Source: Novosphingobium sp. FSW06-99
Lineage (GTDB): Bacteria; Pseudomonadota; Alphaproteobacteria; Sphingomonadales; Sphingomonadaceae
Length of the DNA: 64,000 bases
Direction: 5' to 3'
Assembly (NCBI RefSeq): GCF_001519065.1
Contig: NZ_KQ954253.1
Coordinates: 258,087 to 322,086, forward strand
Shown: positions 1 to 8,673 of the stretch, one piece after another
Numbering within the stretch: the stretch's first letter is position 1
Layout of the letters: every line of letters starts with the position of its first letter
Made by a program: the position numbers and the translations under genes
Notes under the pieces: generated by a model
Told to the model about the DNA's origin: nothing
The model's input: the letters and a program-made list of their open reading frames with translations, nothing else
Database searches by the model: none

Positions 1-1
1 T

Positions 2-241
2 TTTGACGGCATGGCGCTGATTTCGGACATCCGCCTGATCTATGACAACTATCACTATCAGACGCAGATCCTGGTCGCCTCGATCCGCCATGGCATCCAT
101 GTGCTGGAATCCGCGCGCATCGGTGCCGATGTGATCACCGCGCCGCCCGCCGTGATCAAGGGGCTGTTCCGCCACGTGCTGACCGAAAAGGGCATCGAAG
201 GGTTCCTTGCGGATTGGGCCAAGACGGGGCAGTCGATCTGA
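2..241 (+). CDS. Transaldolase / fructose-6-phosphate aldolase family protein, C-terminal part
   Basis: The frame is open from the left edge, so only the last 79 codons are present and the true start lies outside. The visible part reads [17 protein letters not shown] and later [27 protein letters not shown] and [16 protein letters not shown]. This is the C-terminal third of the small transaldolase-like aldolases (fructose-6-phosphate aldolase or short transaldolase). The catalytic lysine lies upstream of the window. Such enzymes work in the cytoplasm on C3 and C6/C7 sugar phosphates in pentose-phosphate-type metabolism. The stop is 23 bases before the alpha-glucuronidase start on the same strand, so a shared sugar-use operon is likely. 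Which subfamily it belongs to cannot be settled from this fragment. Confidence 0.8.
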   Translation, partial: FDGMALISDIRLIYDNYHYQTQILVASIRHGIHVLESARIGADVITAPPAVIKGLFRHVLTEKGIEGFLADWAKTGQSI

Positions 242-264
242 GCGTCGGAGCCAAAGCGGACCGG

Positions 265-2460
265 ATGGCGCGCCCGGCACGTCGAAGACGGCTGCTGGCC
301 GGATTCGTGCTGCTCCTGCTGGCGATGGCGCCGCATATGGCGGTGGCGTCACCGCCGGGCGGTCCGGCGGTGCAAACCGGCACCGAAGAAGATGGCCATG
401 ACCTGTGGCTGCGATACCGCCCGCTTGCCGCTGCGCGGGCACAGGCCGTGCGTCCCCAGGCGCAGGGCATTGTGGTCGAGGGCCCGCCAACCCCCGTCAC
501 CGACGCGGCGCGGCGCGAATTGCTGAACGGGCTTTCGTCGCTGCTGGGTGCCCCGGTCGCCACGCTGCAATCCGCCCGACCGGGGGCGATCATCCTGCGG
601 CGCAACGACCAATCCGCAAGCCAGATTGCGGGGCTTGGCACACAAGGTTACGCGATCCAGCCCCTCGCCATGGCAGGTGGCATGGCGACGGTCATTACCG
701 CCAACAGCGATACCGGCCTGCTGTACGGCAGTTTCGCCTTGCTGCGGCACGTCCAACTGGGCGGGACATTGCACGATTTCACCGAGACCGCGGCGCCAAA
801 GCTGAAGATCCGCGTGCTCGACCATTGGGACAATCTCGATCGTTCGGTCGAGCGCGGCTATGCCGGGCAATCGATCTGGGACTGGTGGCGGCTGCCCGAT
901 CAACCGGACGCGCGGCTAACCGACTATGCCCGCGCCAATGCCTCGATCGGCATCAACGGCGCGGTACTCAACAATGTCAACGCGGTCGCGCAATCGCTGA
1001 CCGCGCCCTATCTCGCCAAGGCGGCGGCCATTGCAGATGTGCTGCGGCCTTATGGCATGAAGGTCTATCTGTCCGCGCGTTTCAGCGCGCCGATCGAACT
1101 TGGCCATCTCAAGACCGCCGATCCGCTCGATCCGGCGGTACAGGCCTGGTGGAACGCCAAGGCCGACGAAATCTATGCGTTGATCCCCGACTTTGGCGGG
1201 TTCCTGGTCAAGGCCAATTCCGAAGGCCAGCCGGGCCCGGGCGATTATGGCCGCACCCATGCCGATGGCGCAAACATGCTGGCATCGGCGCTGCGGCCGC
1301 ACGGCGGTATCGTCATGTGGCGCGCCTTTGTCTATTCAGAGCGGGACGCCAGCGATCGTGCAATGCAGGCCTATGCCCAGTTGCAACCGCTCGACGGGAA
1401 ATTTGCCGCCAACGTGCTGCTCCAGGTCAAGAACGGCCCGATCGATTTCCAGCCGCGCGAACCGTTCCACCCGCTGTTCGGCGCGATGCCCAGGACGCAG
1501 GTGATGATGGAAGTGCAGATCACCAAGGAATATCTGGGGTTTGCCAACAGCGTCGCCTATCTGGGGACGATGTGGCAGGAAGTGCTGCAGGCCGACACGT
1601 GTCGGCCGCATTGCGGCACGACCGTGGCGCAAGGGCTTGAACAGCCGGATCAACCTACCGCGCTGACCGGGATCGCTGGCGTTGCCAATATCGGCACCGA
1701 TCGCAACTGGACGGGATCGGATTTCGATCAGGCCAACTGGTACGCCTATGGGCGGCTGGCGTGGAACCCCGACCTCGGCGCCGACCGGATCGCCCGTGAA
1801 TGGCTGGCGCAGACATTCTCCGCAGACCCCCACTTCATTGCGCCCGCGCAACGGCTGATGATGATGTCGCGGCAGGCGGTGGTCGAGTACATGACCCCGC
1901 TTGGGCTGGCCCACCAGATGGCAACCGGCCATCACTATGGCCCCGCGCCCTGGGTGTCGGATCTGGCGCGTCCGGAATGGAATCCGACGTATTATGCGCG
2001 CGCCGACCAGGCCGGGATCGGCTTTGACCGTACCGCCACCGGCAGCAACGCGCTGGCGCAATATGCCCCCGAACTTGCCCGCCAGTGGGGCAACAAGCAG
2101 ACCGTGCCGCTCGACCTTCTACTGTGGTTCCACCGTTGCGGCTGGGACGAGAAACTGCGCGATGGACGAACGACCTGGCAGGACCTGATCGGGCGCTATG
2201 ATCAGGGCATGGCCGATGTCGATACCATGCGGCACTTGTGGCTTTCGATCGAACCCTATGTCGACGATCGCCGGTTTGCCCGGATCGATGCCGTGCTGGC
2301 TGTCCAGCAGCATGATGCACGCTGGTGGCGTGACGCCAGCCTGGCCTACTATCTCGCCATCTCCGGCAAGGCACTGCCCGACGGCGTGCGCGCGCCCGAC
2401 CGTTCGCTGTCGGACTACAAAGCCATTCAGCTCGAATTCGTGCCGGGCATCACGAAGTGA
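265..2460 (+). CDS. Secreted GH67 alpha-glucuronidase
   Basis: Removes (4-O-methyl)glucuronic acid side groups from xylo-oligosaccharides. The chosen ATG begins a classical signal peptide (MARPARRRR, then a leucine/alanine core and AVAS); an earlier in-frame ATG at 214 would overlap the upstream gene and spoil the signal. At 731 residues it fits the GH67 length. Family signatures are clear: VLDHWDNLDRSVERGYAG, the general-acid Glu in KANSEGQPGPGDYGR, the Asp in KNGPIDFQPREP and the Glu in MEVQITKEYLG (the two carboxylates activating water), and WYAYGRLAWNPD. It follows the aldolase fragment on the same strand and converges with the efflux operon, whose stop is 9 bases away. Location is probably periplasmic. 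Substrate assignment is by family. Confidence 0.93.
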   Translation: MARPARRRRLLAGFVLLLLAMAPHMAVASPPGGPAVQTGTEEDGHDLWLRYRPLAAARAQAVRPQAQGIVVEGPPTPVTDAARRELLNGLSSLLGAPVATLQSARPGAIILRRNDQSASQIAGLGTQGYAIQPLAMAGGMATVITANSDTGLLYGSFALLRHVQLGGTLHDFTETAAPKLKIRVLDHWDNLDRSVERGYAGQSIWDWWRLPDQPDARLTDYARANASIGINGAVLNNVNAVAQSLTAPYLAKAAAIADVLRPYGMKVYLSARFSAPIELGHLKTADPLDPAVQAWWNAKADEIYALIPDFGGFLVKANSEGQPGPGDYGRTHADGANMLASALRPHGGIVMWRAFVYSERDASDRAMQAYAQLQPLDGKFAANVLLQVKNGPIDFQPREPFHPLFGAMPRTQVMMEVQITKEYLGFANSVAYLGTMWQEVLQADTCRPHCGTTVAQGLEQPDQPTALTGIAGVANIGTDRNWTGSDFDQANWYAYGRLAWNPDLGADRIAREWLAQTFSADPHFIAPAQRLMMMSRQAVVEYMTPLGLAHQMATGHHYGPAPWVSDLARPEWNPTYYARADQAGIGFDRTATGSNALAQYAPELARQWGNKQTVPLDLLLWFHRCGWDEKLRDGRTTWQDLIGRYDQGMADVDTMRHLWLSIEPYVDDRRFARIDAVLAVQQHDARWWRDASLAYYLAISGKALPDGVRAPDRSLSDYKAIQLEFVPGITK

Positions 2461-2469
2461 TAGATCCCG

Positions 2470-4017
2470 TCAGTGCGCGCTTTCTGCGGCGACGGCAGCC
2501 ACATCGACGCCAGCCGGGCGCTTGCCGGTCCTGACCAGCAGCAACAGGGGAATGACCGCCAGACACGCCAGGCTCATCACCAGAAAATCGTCGAGATAGG
2601 CGATCATCGCGGCTTGCTGGTTGATCAGCGCATCAGCATAGCCGAGCGCAACCCCGCTGATCGGGGCGAATGCCGAATTCATGTCGCCGGGAAACGGCAT
2701 CAGCGCAGACGAGACATGGCTGCCGATCTCGGCATGGTTGATCTGCACGTTACGCGCCAGCAGCAGCGTGGCGCCCGCGATGCCAACCGACGATCCGACA
2801 TTACGCATCAGCATGGTCAGCCCCGACGCATCCGTGCGGTAACGCGGGTTGAGCGTCGCAAACGCGATCATGTTGGCGGGTATGAACGCAAAGCTCAGCC
2901 CCACGCCCTGGATCACCCCGCTGACAATGATCGGTACACGCGGCATGGTGACCGACCAGTGCGCCATGAGCCACAGCGACAGCGCGAGCAGGGCAAACCC
3001 GGTCGCCAGTTGCACACGGGGATCGATCCGCGCTGTCCAGCGCCCGAACAGCACCATCGATAACAGCATGCCGATACCGCGCGGCACCAGCAACAGGCCC
3101 GATTGCAGTGGGCTATAGCCATAGATCTGCTGCAACAGGCCGGGCAGCAGCGCCATCACCGACATCATCACCAGCCCCATCAGGCCAAAGAACATCAGCC
3201 CGATGACAAAATTGCGATCGCGAAAGATCACCATCGGAAACAGCGGCGTGCGCGCGGTGGCCAGATGGACCACCGTCATCCACAGGCACGATGCCGCCAG
3301 CACCGCCTCGATGACGATTTCGGGCGAGGAAAACCAGTCGCGATCCTGCCCGCGATCGAGCACCAGTTGCAGCGCAGACACCGCGGTCGCAATCAGCAGC
3401 CAGCCCAGCAGATCGATCTTGCGCTCGCGACGCGGGGTGTGCGGCATGTTGAACAACAACAGCGCAAAACAGATGATCCCCACCGGCAGGTTGACATAGA
3501 ACACCCAGCGCCAGTTGAGATTGTCGGTCAGATAGCCGCCGATGATCGGTCCCGATATCGGCCCCAGCATCACCCCCTGGGTATAGATCGACATCATCTT
3601 GGGCCGTTCGGCAAGCGTGCTGGTATCAAGCAGCACGGTCTGCGCCAGCGGACCCAGAAACGCGCCCGCCAGCCCCTGCAGGATGCGGAACATCACCATC
3701 TGATCGATCGATTGCGCCACCCCGCACAGCATCGAGGCCAGCGTGAACAGCGCCACCGACACCAGCATCATGGTGCGGATGCCAACCCGATCGACCAGCC
3801 AGCCCGACAGCGGCAGCATCACCGCCGAAGCCAGCACATAGCTGGTCAGGACCCAGGTAATCGTGTCGCGCGTCGCGCCAAGCGAGGCCGACATATGCGG
3901 CAGCGCGACATTGGCGATGGTCGAATCAAGCGTCTGCATGATCGTCGCCGCCATCACCCCGGTCAGCAGCAACGGGCGGTTCCTGACCACCAGTGCCGGA
4001 ACGTCGATCGCCGGCAT
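2470..4017 (-). CDS. EmrB/QacA-type MFS drug exporter (DHA2, 14 TM)
   Basis: Proton-driven inner-membrane exporter of 515 residues. The N-terminus has the DHA2 signature LDSTIANVALPHMSASLGA in the first helix, then the motif-A-like loop GWLVDRVGIRTM. Motif C, GPISGPIIGGYLTD, is typical of antiporters. Roughly 14 hydrophobic segments follow. It is the last gene of a marR-emrA-emrB operon: its start is 5 bases after the emrA stop, and it should form a tripartite pump with that adaptor and an outer-membrane channel not encoded here. The substrate cannot be read from sequence; hydrophobic drugs, bile-salt-like or phenolic compounds are typical. The assignment to the family is secure, the exact drug range is not. 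Confidence 0.92.
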   Translation of the reverse strand: MPAIDVPALVVRNRPLLLTGVMAATIMQTLDSTIANVALPHMSASLGATRDTITWVLTSYVLASAVMLPLSGWLVDRVGIRTMMLVSVALFTLASMLCGVAQSIDQMVMFRILQGLAGAFLGPLAQTVLLDTSTLAERPKMMSIYTQGVMLGPISGPIIGGYLTDNLNWRWVFYVNLPVGIICFALLLFNMPHTPRRERKIDLLGWLLIATAVSALQLVLDRGQDRDWFSSPEIVIEAVLAASCLWMTVVHLATARTPLFPMVIFRDRNFVIGLMFFGLMGLVMMSVMALLPGLLQQIYGYSPLQSGLLLVPRGIGMLLSMVLFGRWTARIDPRVQLATGFALLALSLWLMAHWSVTMPRVPIIVSGVIQGVGLSFAFIPANMIAFATLNPRYRTDASGLTMLMRNVGSSVGIAGATLLLARNVQINHAEIGSHVSSALMPFPGDMNSAFAPISGVALGYADALINQQAAMIAYLDDFLVMSLACLAVIPLLLLVRTGKRPAGVDVAAVAAESAH

Positions 4018-4022
4018 GGCGA

Positions 4023-5102
4023 TCAGTCCTTGCCGGTGTAGATCGTGACGTCCGAGCTCAATCCGGCGATCAACGGCCGGTCGCTATGGCTGTCGATGGC
4101 AATCCGCACCGGTACGCGCTGTACCACTTTCACCCAGTTGCCGGTCGCGTTCTGCGCAGGCAGCACCGAAAACTCGGCGCCGGTGCCCGCCCCAATCGAA
4201 TCGACATGGCCGCGCAGCACCAGCCCCGGATAGGCATCGAGCGTCAGTTCGGCGCGCTGACCGGGGCGGATATGGCCCAGATCGGTTTCCTTGAAATTGG
4301 CTTCGACCCGCGTGCCCTCGTCCTTGACCACCGAAACCATCGGCACACCCGGAAACACCATCTGCCCGATCTGCAGGCGCGTGACTTGCGTCGCCACGCC
4401 ATCCGCCGGCGCGCGCACCACGGTCCGCGCCAGATCGAGCGCGGCGCGGGCGCGCGCGGCTTTCGCCGCTGCGACACCGGGGTTCTGGCCGGGCACCTGG
4501 GTACCGGTTGCCAGTTGCGCGCGCGACCGGGTGACCGCCGCTTCGAGCGAGGCGACCTTGTCACGCGCCGCCGCCACCGCATGCGATGCCTCATCCATAT
4601 TGGCACGGGTGTTGAACCCACGGTCCATCAGTTGCTGGCCACGCTTGAAATTGGCCTCTGCCAGCGCAAGATCATCGCGCGCGCTGGCAATATCGACGGT
4701 GTTGGCGCGTACATCGGCCTGCAATGCGGTAATCCGCGCCTGCGCGCTGGCAATCTGCGCATCGGCCTGGTCGACCCCGGCCTCGAAATTGGCGGGATTG
4801 ATCGTGAACAGGATATCGCCCTTGTGCACGTGCTGGTTTTCGCGAACCTGCACCGATGTCACTTGCCCGGTGATTTCCGCCGCGACCGACACGATGTCCT
4901 GTTTGACATAGGCGTTGTCGGTGTCGACTTCGCCCGGCCGCCCGAACCAGTACCACAGTGCGCCCCCGATCATCACCAACGGGCCAATGATCATCAGGAT
5001 CGCTCGCCAGCGACGCGCGCGCGTGCGCTGTTGGTGATCGATCGCCGCCGCGCTGGCGGCATTGCCGGCCTGTTCGCCGCGAAACGGATCGGCTTCAGCC
5101 AT
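4023..5102 (-). CDS. EmrA/HlyD-type membrane fusion protein
   Basis: Periplasmic adaptor of 359 residues linking the EmrB-type pump to an outer-membrane channel. A short basic cytoplasmic N-terminus is followed by one membrane anchor (ILMIIGPLVMIGGALWYWF). A biotinyl-lipoyl-like half (DTDNAYVKQDIVSVAAEITG, VRENQHVHKGDILFTINP) comes next, then a long alanine-rich coiled coil near residues 95-200, and a second lipoyl half plus beta-barrel (VRAPADGVATQVTRLQIGQMV). The DTDNAYV motif is characteristic of EmrA. The start codon overlaps the end of the MarR gene by 8 bases, indicating translational coupling. The gene is followed at once by the MFS pump. Confidence 0.92.
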   Translation of the reverse strand: MAEADPFRGEQAGNAASAAAIDHQQRTRARRWRAILMIIGPLVMIGGALWYWFGRPGEVDTDNAYVKQDIVSVAAEITGQVTSVQVRENQHVHKGDILFTINPANFEAGVDQADAQIASAQARITALQADVRANTVDIASARDDLALAEANFKRGQQLMDRGFNTRANMDEASHAVAAARDKVASLEAAVTRSRAQLATGTQVPGQNPGVAAAKAARARAALDLARTVVRAPADGVATQVTRLQIGQMVFPGVPMVSVVKDEGTRVEANFKETDLGHIRPGQRAELTLDAYPGLVLRGHVDSIGAGTGAEFSVLPAQNATGNWVKVVQRVPVRIAIDSHSDRPLIAGLSSDVTIYTGKD

Positions 5103-5619
5103 GGACCTTGCTTTCCTGCACGTCGCTTGCAGCCACCGGCTGCCCCTCTTCCGGAATTTGCTCTGACAGATTGGCCCGCACGCGATCGAGCAGCGTCAGC
5201 AATGTCGCGTGGTCCTGGTCGCTGAACCCGGCCAGCGCCTCTTCGAATACCAGTTCGGCAAAGTCGGCCAGCCGGTCCATGTGGCCATCGGCCTCGGCAG
5301 TCAGGTACAGCCGCCAGGTCCGACGATCGACGGGATCATCGCGGCGTTCGACCAGACCGGCCTTTTCCAATCGATCAACCATGCGCCCGGCGGTGATCGC
5401 CTCGACCTCCAGCCAGGCGGCGATGGCGCCCTGGTTGATGCCCGGCGTGCGCCGAATTGCCGCAAGCATGCGCCATTGCGCGCCGGTCACGCCCAATTGG
5501 CGCGCGACGACATTGAACCGCTTGCGGAACAAGCGCCCCACATCGGTCGCCAGAAAGGCCACATTGCGCCCCATGCAGTGGCGATAATCGCAATGCTTAT
5601 TATCGTCAAGCATGGCCAT
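5095..5619 (-). CDS. MarR-family transcriptional regulator of the efflux operon
   Basis: Winged-helix repressor of 174 residues with the MarR core (GVTGAQWRMLAAIRR, INQGAIAAWLEVEAITAGRM, DRLEKAGLVERRDDPVDRR). It is the first gene of the efflux operon and overlaps emrA, so it most likely represses its own operon and is released by a pump substrate. Start choice is uncertain: ATGs at 5619, 5613 and 5574 are possible and none has a strong Shine-Dalgarno site. A 7-bp inverted repeat (CGATAAT/ATTATCG, 5582-5605) falls inside the first codons of the long form. It could be the operator if the true start is at 5574. The residues between the first and third ATG are rich in Asp, His and Cys. Confidence 0.88.
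   Translation of the reverse strand: MAMLDDNKHCDYRHCMGRNVAFLATDVGRLFRKRFNVVARQLGVTGAQWRMLAAIRRTPGINQGAIAAWLEVEAITAGRMVDRLEKAGLVERRDDPVDRRTWRLYLTAEADGHMDRLADFAELVFEEALAGFSDQDHATLLTLLDRVRANLSEQIPEEGQPVAASDVQESKVHG
5582..5605. promoter_or_regulatory. Candidate MarR operator
   Basis: Perfect 7-bp inverted repeat CGATAAT / ATTATCG with a 10-bp spacer, AT-rich against its surroundings, at the 5' end of the marR gene. It lies within the long reading of that gene, so chance or coding constraint is possible. Confidence 0.35.
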
Positions 5620-5644
5620 ATGCGCGAATGGCCGATACGAAAAC

Positions 5645-5668
5645 GGCGCGACCCGTTGGGGTCGCGCC
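5645..5668 (-). terminator. Intrinsic terminator of the DEAD-box helicase gene
   Basis: Perfect 10-bp stem (GGCGCGACCC / GGGTCGCGCC) with a 4-base loop. Read on the minus strand it is followed by GTTTTCG, a short U tract. It lies 12 bases beyond the helicase stop codon and just upstream of the marR start, insulating the efflux operon. Confidence 0.75.
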
Positions 5669-5679
5669 GCTGAAATGGG

Positions 5680-7386
5680 TTATCCCCGGTGGCGGGGCGG
5701 GCCTTTGCCCGTTCGCATCGGGCCGCGTGGCCCGCGTGGCGGCTGGCCCGCGTTGTCGCGACCACCGCGCGGACGATCCTGCGGCGGTTCGGGCGAAAAT
5801 TCGATGGTGATGCCGCTTTCGTCTTCGGCACCGGGGATTGCGGTGCGTTTCAGCGCGGCGCGAAACTTGGCCTCGACCCCGCGCGGCACCTGGAAATAGG
5901 TTTCGTTGGGCCCGATGCGGATCGCCCCGATCTCGTTGCGGGTGATATGCCCGCGCCGGCACAGCAGCGGCAGGATCCAGCGCGGATCGGCATTCTGGCG
6001 GCGCCCGATATCCATGCGGAACCAGGCAACGTCGTCAAACCCTTCGCGCCGTTCGGGCCGGGCCCCGGCATCGGGCTTTGACGCCTCGATCAGCTCTTCG
6101 GGTTCGGGGGTGCCACGCTTGCGCGCCACCACCAGGGCCAGCGCGATATCGACTGGCGCCATCGTTTCGAGAATGCGTTCGGCCACTGCGCGATCGGCGT
6201 CGCTGGCCTCGACCGGCTGGGTCAGCGCTTCGAGCAGGCGTTCGCGATCGCGATCGCGGATCGCTTCGGGGGATGGCACCGGCACCCAGGTTGCATTGAC
6301 GCGCGCGTCGCGCAGCATCCCTTCGACCCGGCGACGGCGCGGATAGGGCACCACCAGCACGGCCGTGCCCTTGCGCCCGGCGCGCCCGGTACGGCCCGAC
6401 CGGTGCTGCAACACTTCGGCATCGCGCGGCACCTCAACGTGAATGACCAGGCTGAGCGAGGGAATGTCGATCCCGCGCGCTGCCACATCGGTCGCCACAC
6501 AAATCCGCGCACGCCCATCGCGCAATGCCTGCAGGGCATTGTTGCGCTCGTTCTGACTGTGCTCGCCCGACAGCGCCACGGCGGCAAACCCGCGCTCGAT
6601 CAGCGAAGCGTGCAGATGGCGCACATTGTCGCGCGTGGCACAGAACAGGATCGCGGTTTCCGCCTCGTGAAAACGCAGCAGGTTGATCACCGCGTTTTCG
6701 ATATCGGCGGGCGACACCGCGACCGCCTGATAATCGATGTCGCCATGGCCCGAGGTATCGCCCACGGTCGAAATGCGCAGCGCGTCCTGCTGATAGCGCT
6801 TGGCCAGCGCCACGATCGGGCGCGGCATCGTTGCTGAAAACAGCAAAGTGCGGCGTTCGCCCGGGGTGGCTTCGAGAATTTCCTCAAGATCTTCGCGAAA
6901 GCCCATATCGAGCATTTCGTCGGCTTCATCCAGCACGACATAGCGCAGCGCCGACAAGTCGAGCGCGCCGCGTTCGAGGTGATCGCGCAGGCGTCCCGGC
7001 GTGCCGACCACGATCTGCGTGCCATGGTTCAACGCGCGGCGTTCCTTGACCGCGTCCATCCCGCCGACACACGTGGTGATCCGCACATGCGCCTTGGCAA
7101 ACAGCCACATCAGCTCGCGACTGACCTGCAGCGCCAGTTCACGCGTCGGTGCAATCACCAGCGCCAGCGGGCTGCGGCCATGCGATCCGGCTTCGGCGGC
7201 CAGGATCGCCTCGGCCATGGCAATGCCGAACGCAACGGTCTTGCCCGACCCGGTCTGCGCCGAAACGAGCAAATCGCGCCCTAGCGCGTCAGGGGCCAGC
7301 ACCGCGGCCTGAACCGGAGTGGGTGCGGCATAGCCTTGTTCGGCCAGTGCCTCGGAAATCAGCGGGGGAAGTGTGGAAAATGGCAT
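5680..7386 (-). CDS. DEAD-box ATP-dependent RNA helicase with DbpA-type RNA-binding domain
   Basis: 568 residues with every helicase motif in order: Q motif (GYAAPTPVQ), Walker A AQTGSGKT, APTRELALQ, GTPGRL, VLDEADEMLDMGF, SAT, ARGIDIP and HRSGRTGRAG. After the two RecA domains (about residues 1-370) comes a DbpA-like RRM fold near 440-520 (ADPRWILPLLCRRGHI, IRIGPNETYFQVPR), then a Gly/Pro/Arg tail. DbpA targets 23S rRNA hairpin 92, but the tail here differs from enteric DbpA, so a general ribosome-assembly or cold-adaptation role (DeaD/CsdA-like) is as likely. IF-1 and cold-shock protein genes lie upstream on the same strand, which supports a cold/RNA-structure role. An intrinsic terminator follows its stop. 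Confidence 0.9.
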   Translation of the reverse strand: MPFSTLPPLISEALAEQGYAAPTPVQAAVLAPDALGRDLLVSAQTGSGKTVAFGIAMAEAILAAEAGSHGRSPLALVIAPTRELALQVSRELMWLFAKAHVRITTCVGGMDAVKERRALNHGTQIVVGTPGRLRDHLERGALDLSALRYVVLDEADEMLDMGFREDLEEILEATPGERRTLLFSATMPRPIVALAKRYQQDALRISTVGDTSGHGDIDYQAVAVSPADIENAVINLLRFHEAETAILFCATRDNVRHLHASLIERGFAAVALSGEHSQNERNNALQALRDGRARICVATDVAARGIDIPSLSLVIHVEVPRDAEVLQHRSGRTGRAGRKGTAVLVVPYPRRRRVEGMLRDARVNATWVPVPSPEAIRDRDRERLLEALTQPVEASDADRAVAERILETMAPVDIALALVVARKRGTPEPEELIEASKPDAGARPERREGFDDVAWFRMDIGRRQNADPRWILPLLCRRGHITRNEIGAIRIGPNETYFQVPRGVEAKFRAALKRTAIPGAEDESGITIEFSPEPPQDRPRGGRDNAGQPPRGPRGPMRTGKGPPRHRG

Positions 7387-7504
7387 AGAATCTTGAACTT
7401 CGTGCTTTTTGGCTCAGGCGCGGTCGGACCGGTGGCACGCCTGCACGGGGATTGGATGGCGCGGGCCATGACATGGCCCGGCACCAGACGCTTAAACAGC
7501 GTCT

Positions 7505-7771
7505 TTAACGCGTTTCGCCACCGGATGCAGCCCCGAACAGCGCATTCGTGTCGGGACGCCCGGCGACCAGGTCCGGCTCGATCTGTCGAGCCACTTTTTC
7601 CGCGTCGCGCTTTTCGCGCGCGATGGTGATATCGATCTCGCGATCGGCAAGCGCCTGCCACGCTGCGCCGGCGCGGACATAAGTCTCGCGCTGGTTGGCA
7701 AGCGTGGCACGTTCGGCCGACTTGGCGCAGAGCGCAGCCTGATCGAGGTAGAATTGGCAAGATGCAGACAT
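7505..7771 (-). CDS. Small conserved-type hypothetical protein (88 aa)
   Basis: I do not recognise a named family. The ATG at 7771 was chosen because a good Shine-Dalgarno (AAAGGG, six bases away) precedes it; upstream in-frame extension to 7837 looks non-native. The protein starts MSASCQFYLDQAALCAKSA and is mainly helical, with many Ala, Arg and Glu residues. It carries two cysteines near the N-terminus and a region (REIDITIAREKRDAEKVARQ) that could form a coiled coil. No signal peptide or membrane segment is visible, so it is probably cytoplasmic. It lies between the helicase and the IF-1 gene, all on the minus strand. Short helical proteins of this look occur in sphingomonads, but function is unknown. 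Confidence 0.65.
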   Translation of the reverse strand: MSASCQFYLDQAALCAKSAERATLANQRETYVRAGAAWQALADREIDITIAREKRDAEKVARQIEPDLVAGRPDTNALFGAASGGETR

Positions 7772-7837
7772 TTCGACCCTTTCGGCTAGGCCCGCGCGGC
7801 GGGAACGGCGCACAATGTGCACCAGAAGATCAGTCAA

Positions 7838-8034
7838 CCATATCCCGGATCAATCGCTGCAATTCGCGGGCTGACAGCACGGATGACTTGCGGCGGGTTT
7901 CGACGGTGCCGACAGATGCGGCGATGGCTGGCTTGTGCGTGTACGAGAGATGACTGGTACTGAAAGCTGGGTAGATAGAACGATACATGAATTTCCTGGA
8001 CGCTCTGACGGCGCCTGATGTGAGATAAAGTGCC
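7838..8034. other. Intergenic region, no feature recognised
   Basis: 197 bases between the small helical protein gene and the IF-1 gene. It is less GC-rich than its surroundings and presumably holds the promoter of the small gene. I see no convincing ORF, terminator or repeat. Confidence 0.4.
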
Positions 8035-8298
8035 CTAGCGCCGTTTGCGCTGGGGGCCGGGTCCGCTGCCGCCGCCGGGGCCTTTGTCCCGGAACACGAT
8101 GCGACCCTTCTGGAGGTCATAGGGGGTCATTTCGACACGAACCCGGTCGCCCACGACCGACCTGATGCGGAATTTGCGCATCTTGCCAGCCGTGTAGGCG
8201 ATGATCCGATGGTCGTTTTCAAGCATCACGCCAAAACGACCATCGGGCAGGATTTCGTCGATCTGGCCTTCGAGGGTCAAAAGCTCCTCTTTGGCCAT
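8035..8298 (-). CDS. infA: Translation initiation factor IF-1 paralogue with Gly/basic C-terminal tail
   Basis: OB-fold factor that binds the 30S A-site during initiation. The core [59 protein letters not shown] is unmistakably IF-1. Ordinary IF-1 stops near residue 72 after KGRI-x-YRFK-like residues. This copy runs to 87 with a tail of glycines, prolines and basic residues ([17 protein letters not shown]). Its internal sequence is also more divergent than I would expect of the housekeeping copy. It lies 4 bases downstream of a cold-shock protein gene and is surely co-transcribed with it. A cold- or stress-induced second IF-1 is the likeliest reading. Confidence 0.9.
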   Translation of the reverse strand: MAKEELLTLEGQIDEILPDGRFGVMLENDHRIIAYTAGKMRKFRIRSVVGDRVRVEMTPYDLQKGRIVFRDKGPGGGSGPGPQRKRR

Positions 8299-8302
8299 GC
8301 GA

Positions 8303-8509
8303 TCAAACCGCTTCGATGTTGACTGCTGCGGTCTTGCCCCGGCGATCGGTTTCGAGCTCGTACTTCAGACGCTGATCCTTGAGCAGCGTGCGAAGACCGG
8401 CGCGTTCGACCGCACTGATGTGGACAAAATTGTCAGGGGTGCCATCATCGGGTGCGATGAAGCCATAACCTTTGTCGGCATTGAAAAACTTTACGGTGCC
8501 TACTGGCAT
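8303..8509 (-). CDS. Cold-shock domain protein (CspA family)
   Basis: 68-residue single cold-shock domain. It carries RNP1 (KGYGFIAPD) and RNP2 (NFVHISAV) motifs for single-stranded RNA/DNA binding. Start taken at 8509 ([17 protein letters not shown]), the standard N-terminus; the 13 extra upstream residues in frame do not fit the family. Such proteins act as RNA chaperones or transcription antiterminators in the cytoplasm. It is the first gene of a two-gene unit with the IF-1 paralogue. The 164 bases upstream to the next gene could form the long structured leader typical of cold-shock mRNAs, though I could not fold it. Confidence 0.92.
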   Translation of the reverse strand: MPVGTVKFFNADKGYGFIAPDDGTPDNFVHISAVERAGLRTLLKDQRLKYELETDRRGKTAAVNIEAV

Positions 8510-8673
8510 GATCCGGTTCCTTACACAGGGAGAATGGTCTGCGGGCAAAGGCGCCAGCAGAGCGAAGAGTCGTGATAAGGATCGGAAGGCGAAGGAGCCG
8601 AAAGTCCAGTCTCAGGCGACGTTAGCCCCGATGATATAGGCGATCACGTGCCGAAATGCAATGTCCGATCCCT

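Noticed and set aside
3103..4041. 312-codon plus-strand frame rich in His, Gln and Arg
   Set aside because: Exact antisense of the MFS exporter; hydrophobic codons read backwards give His/Gln/Arg. No domain.
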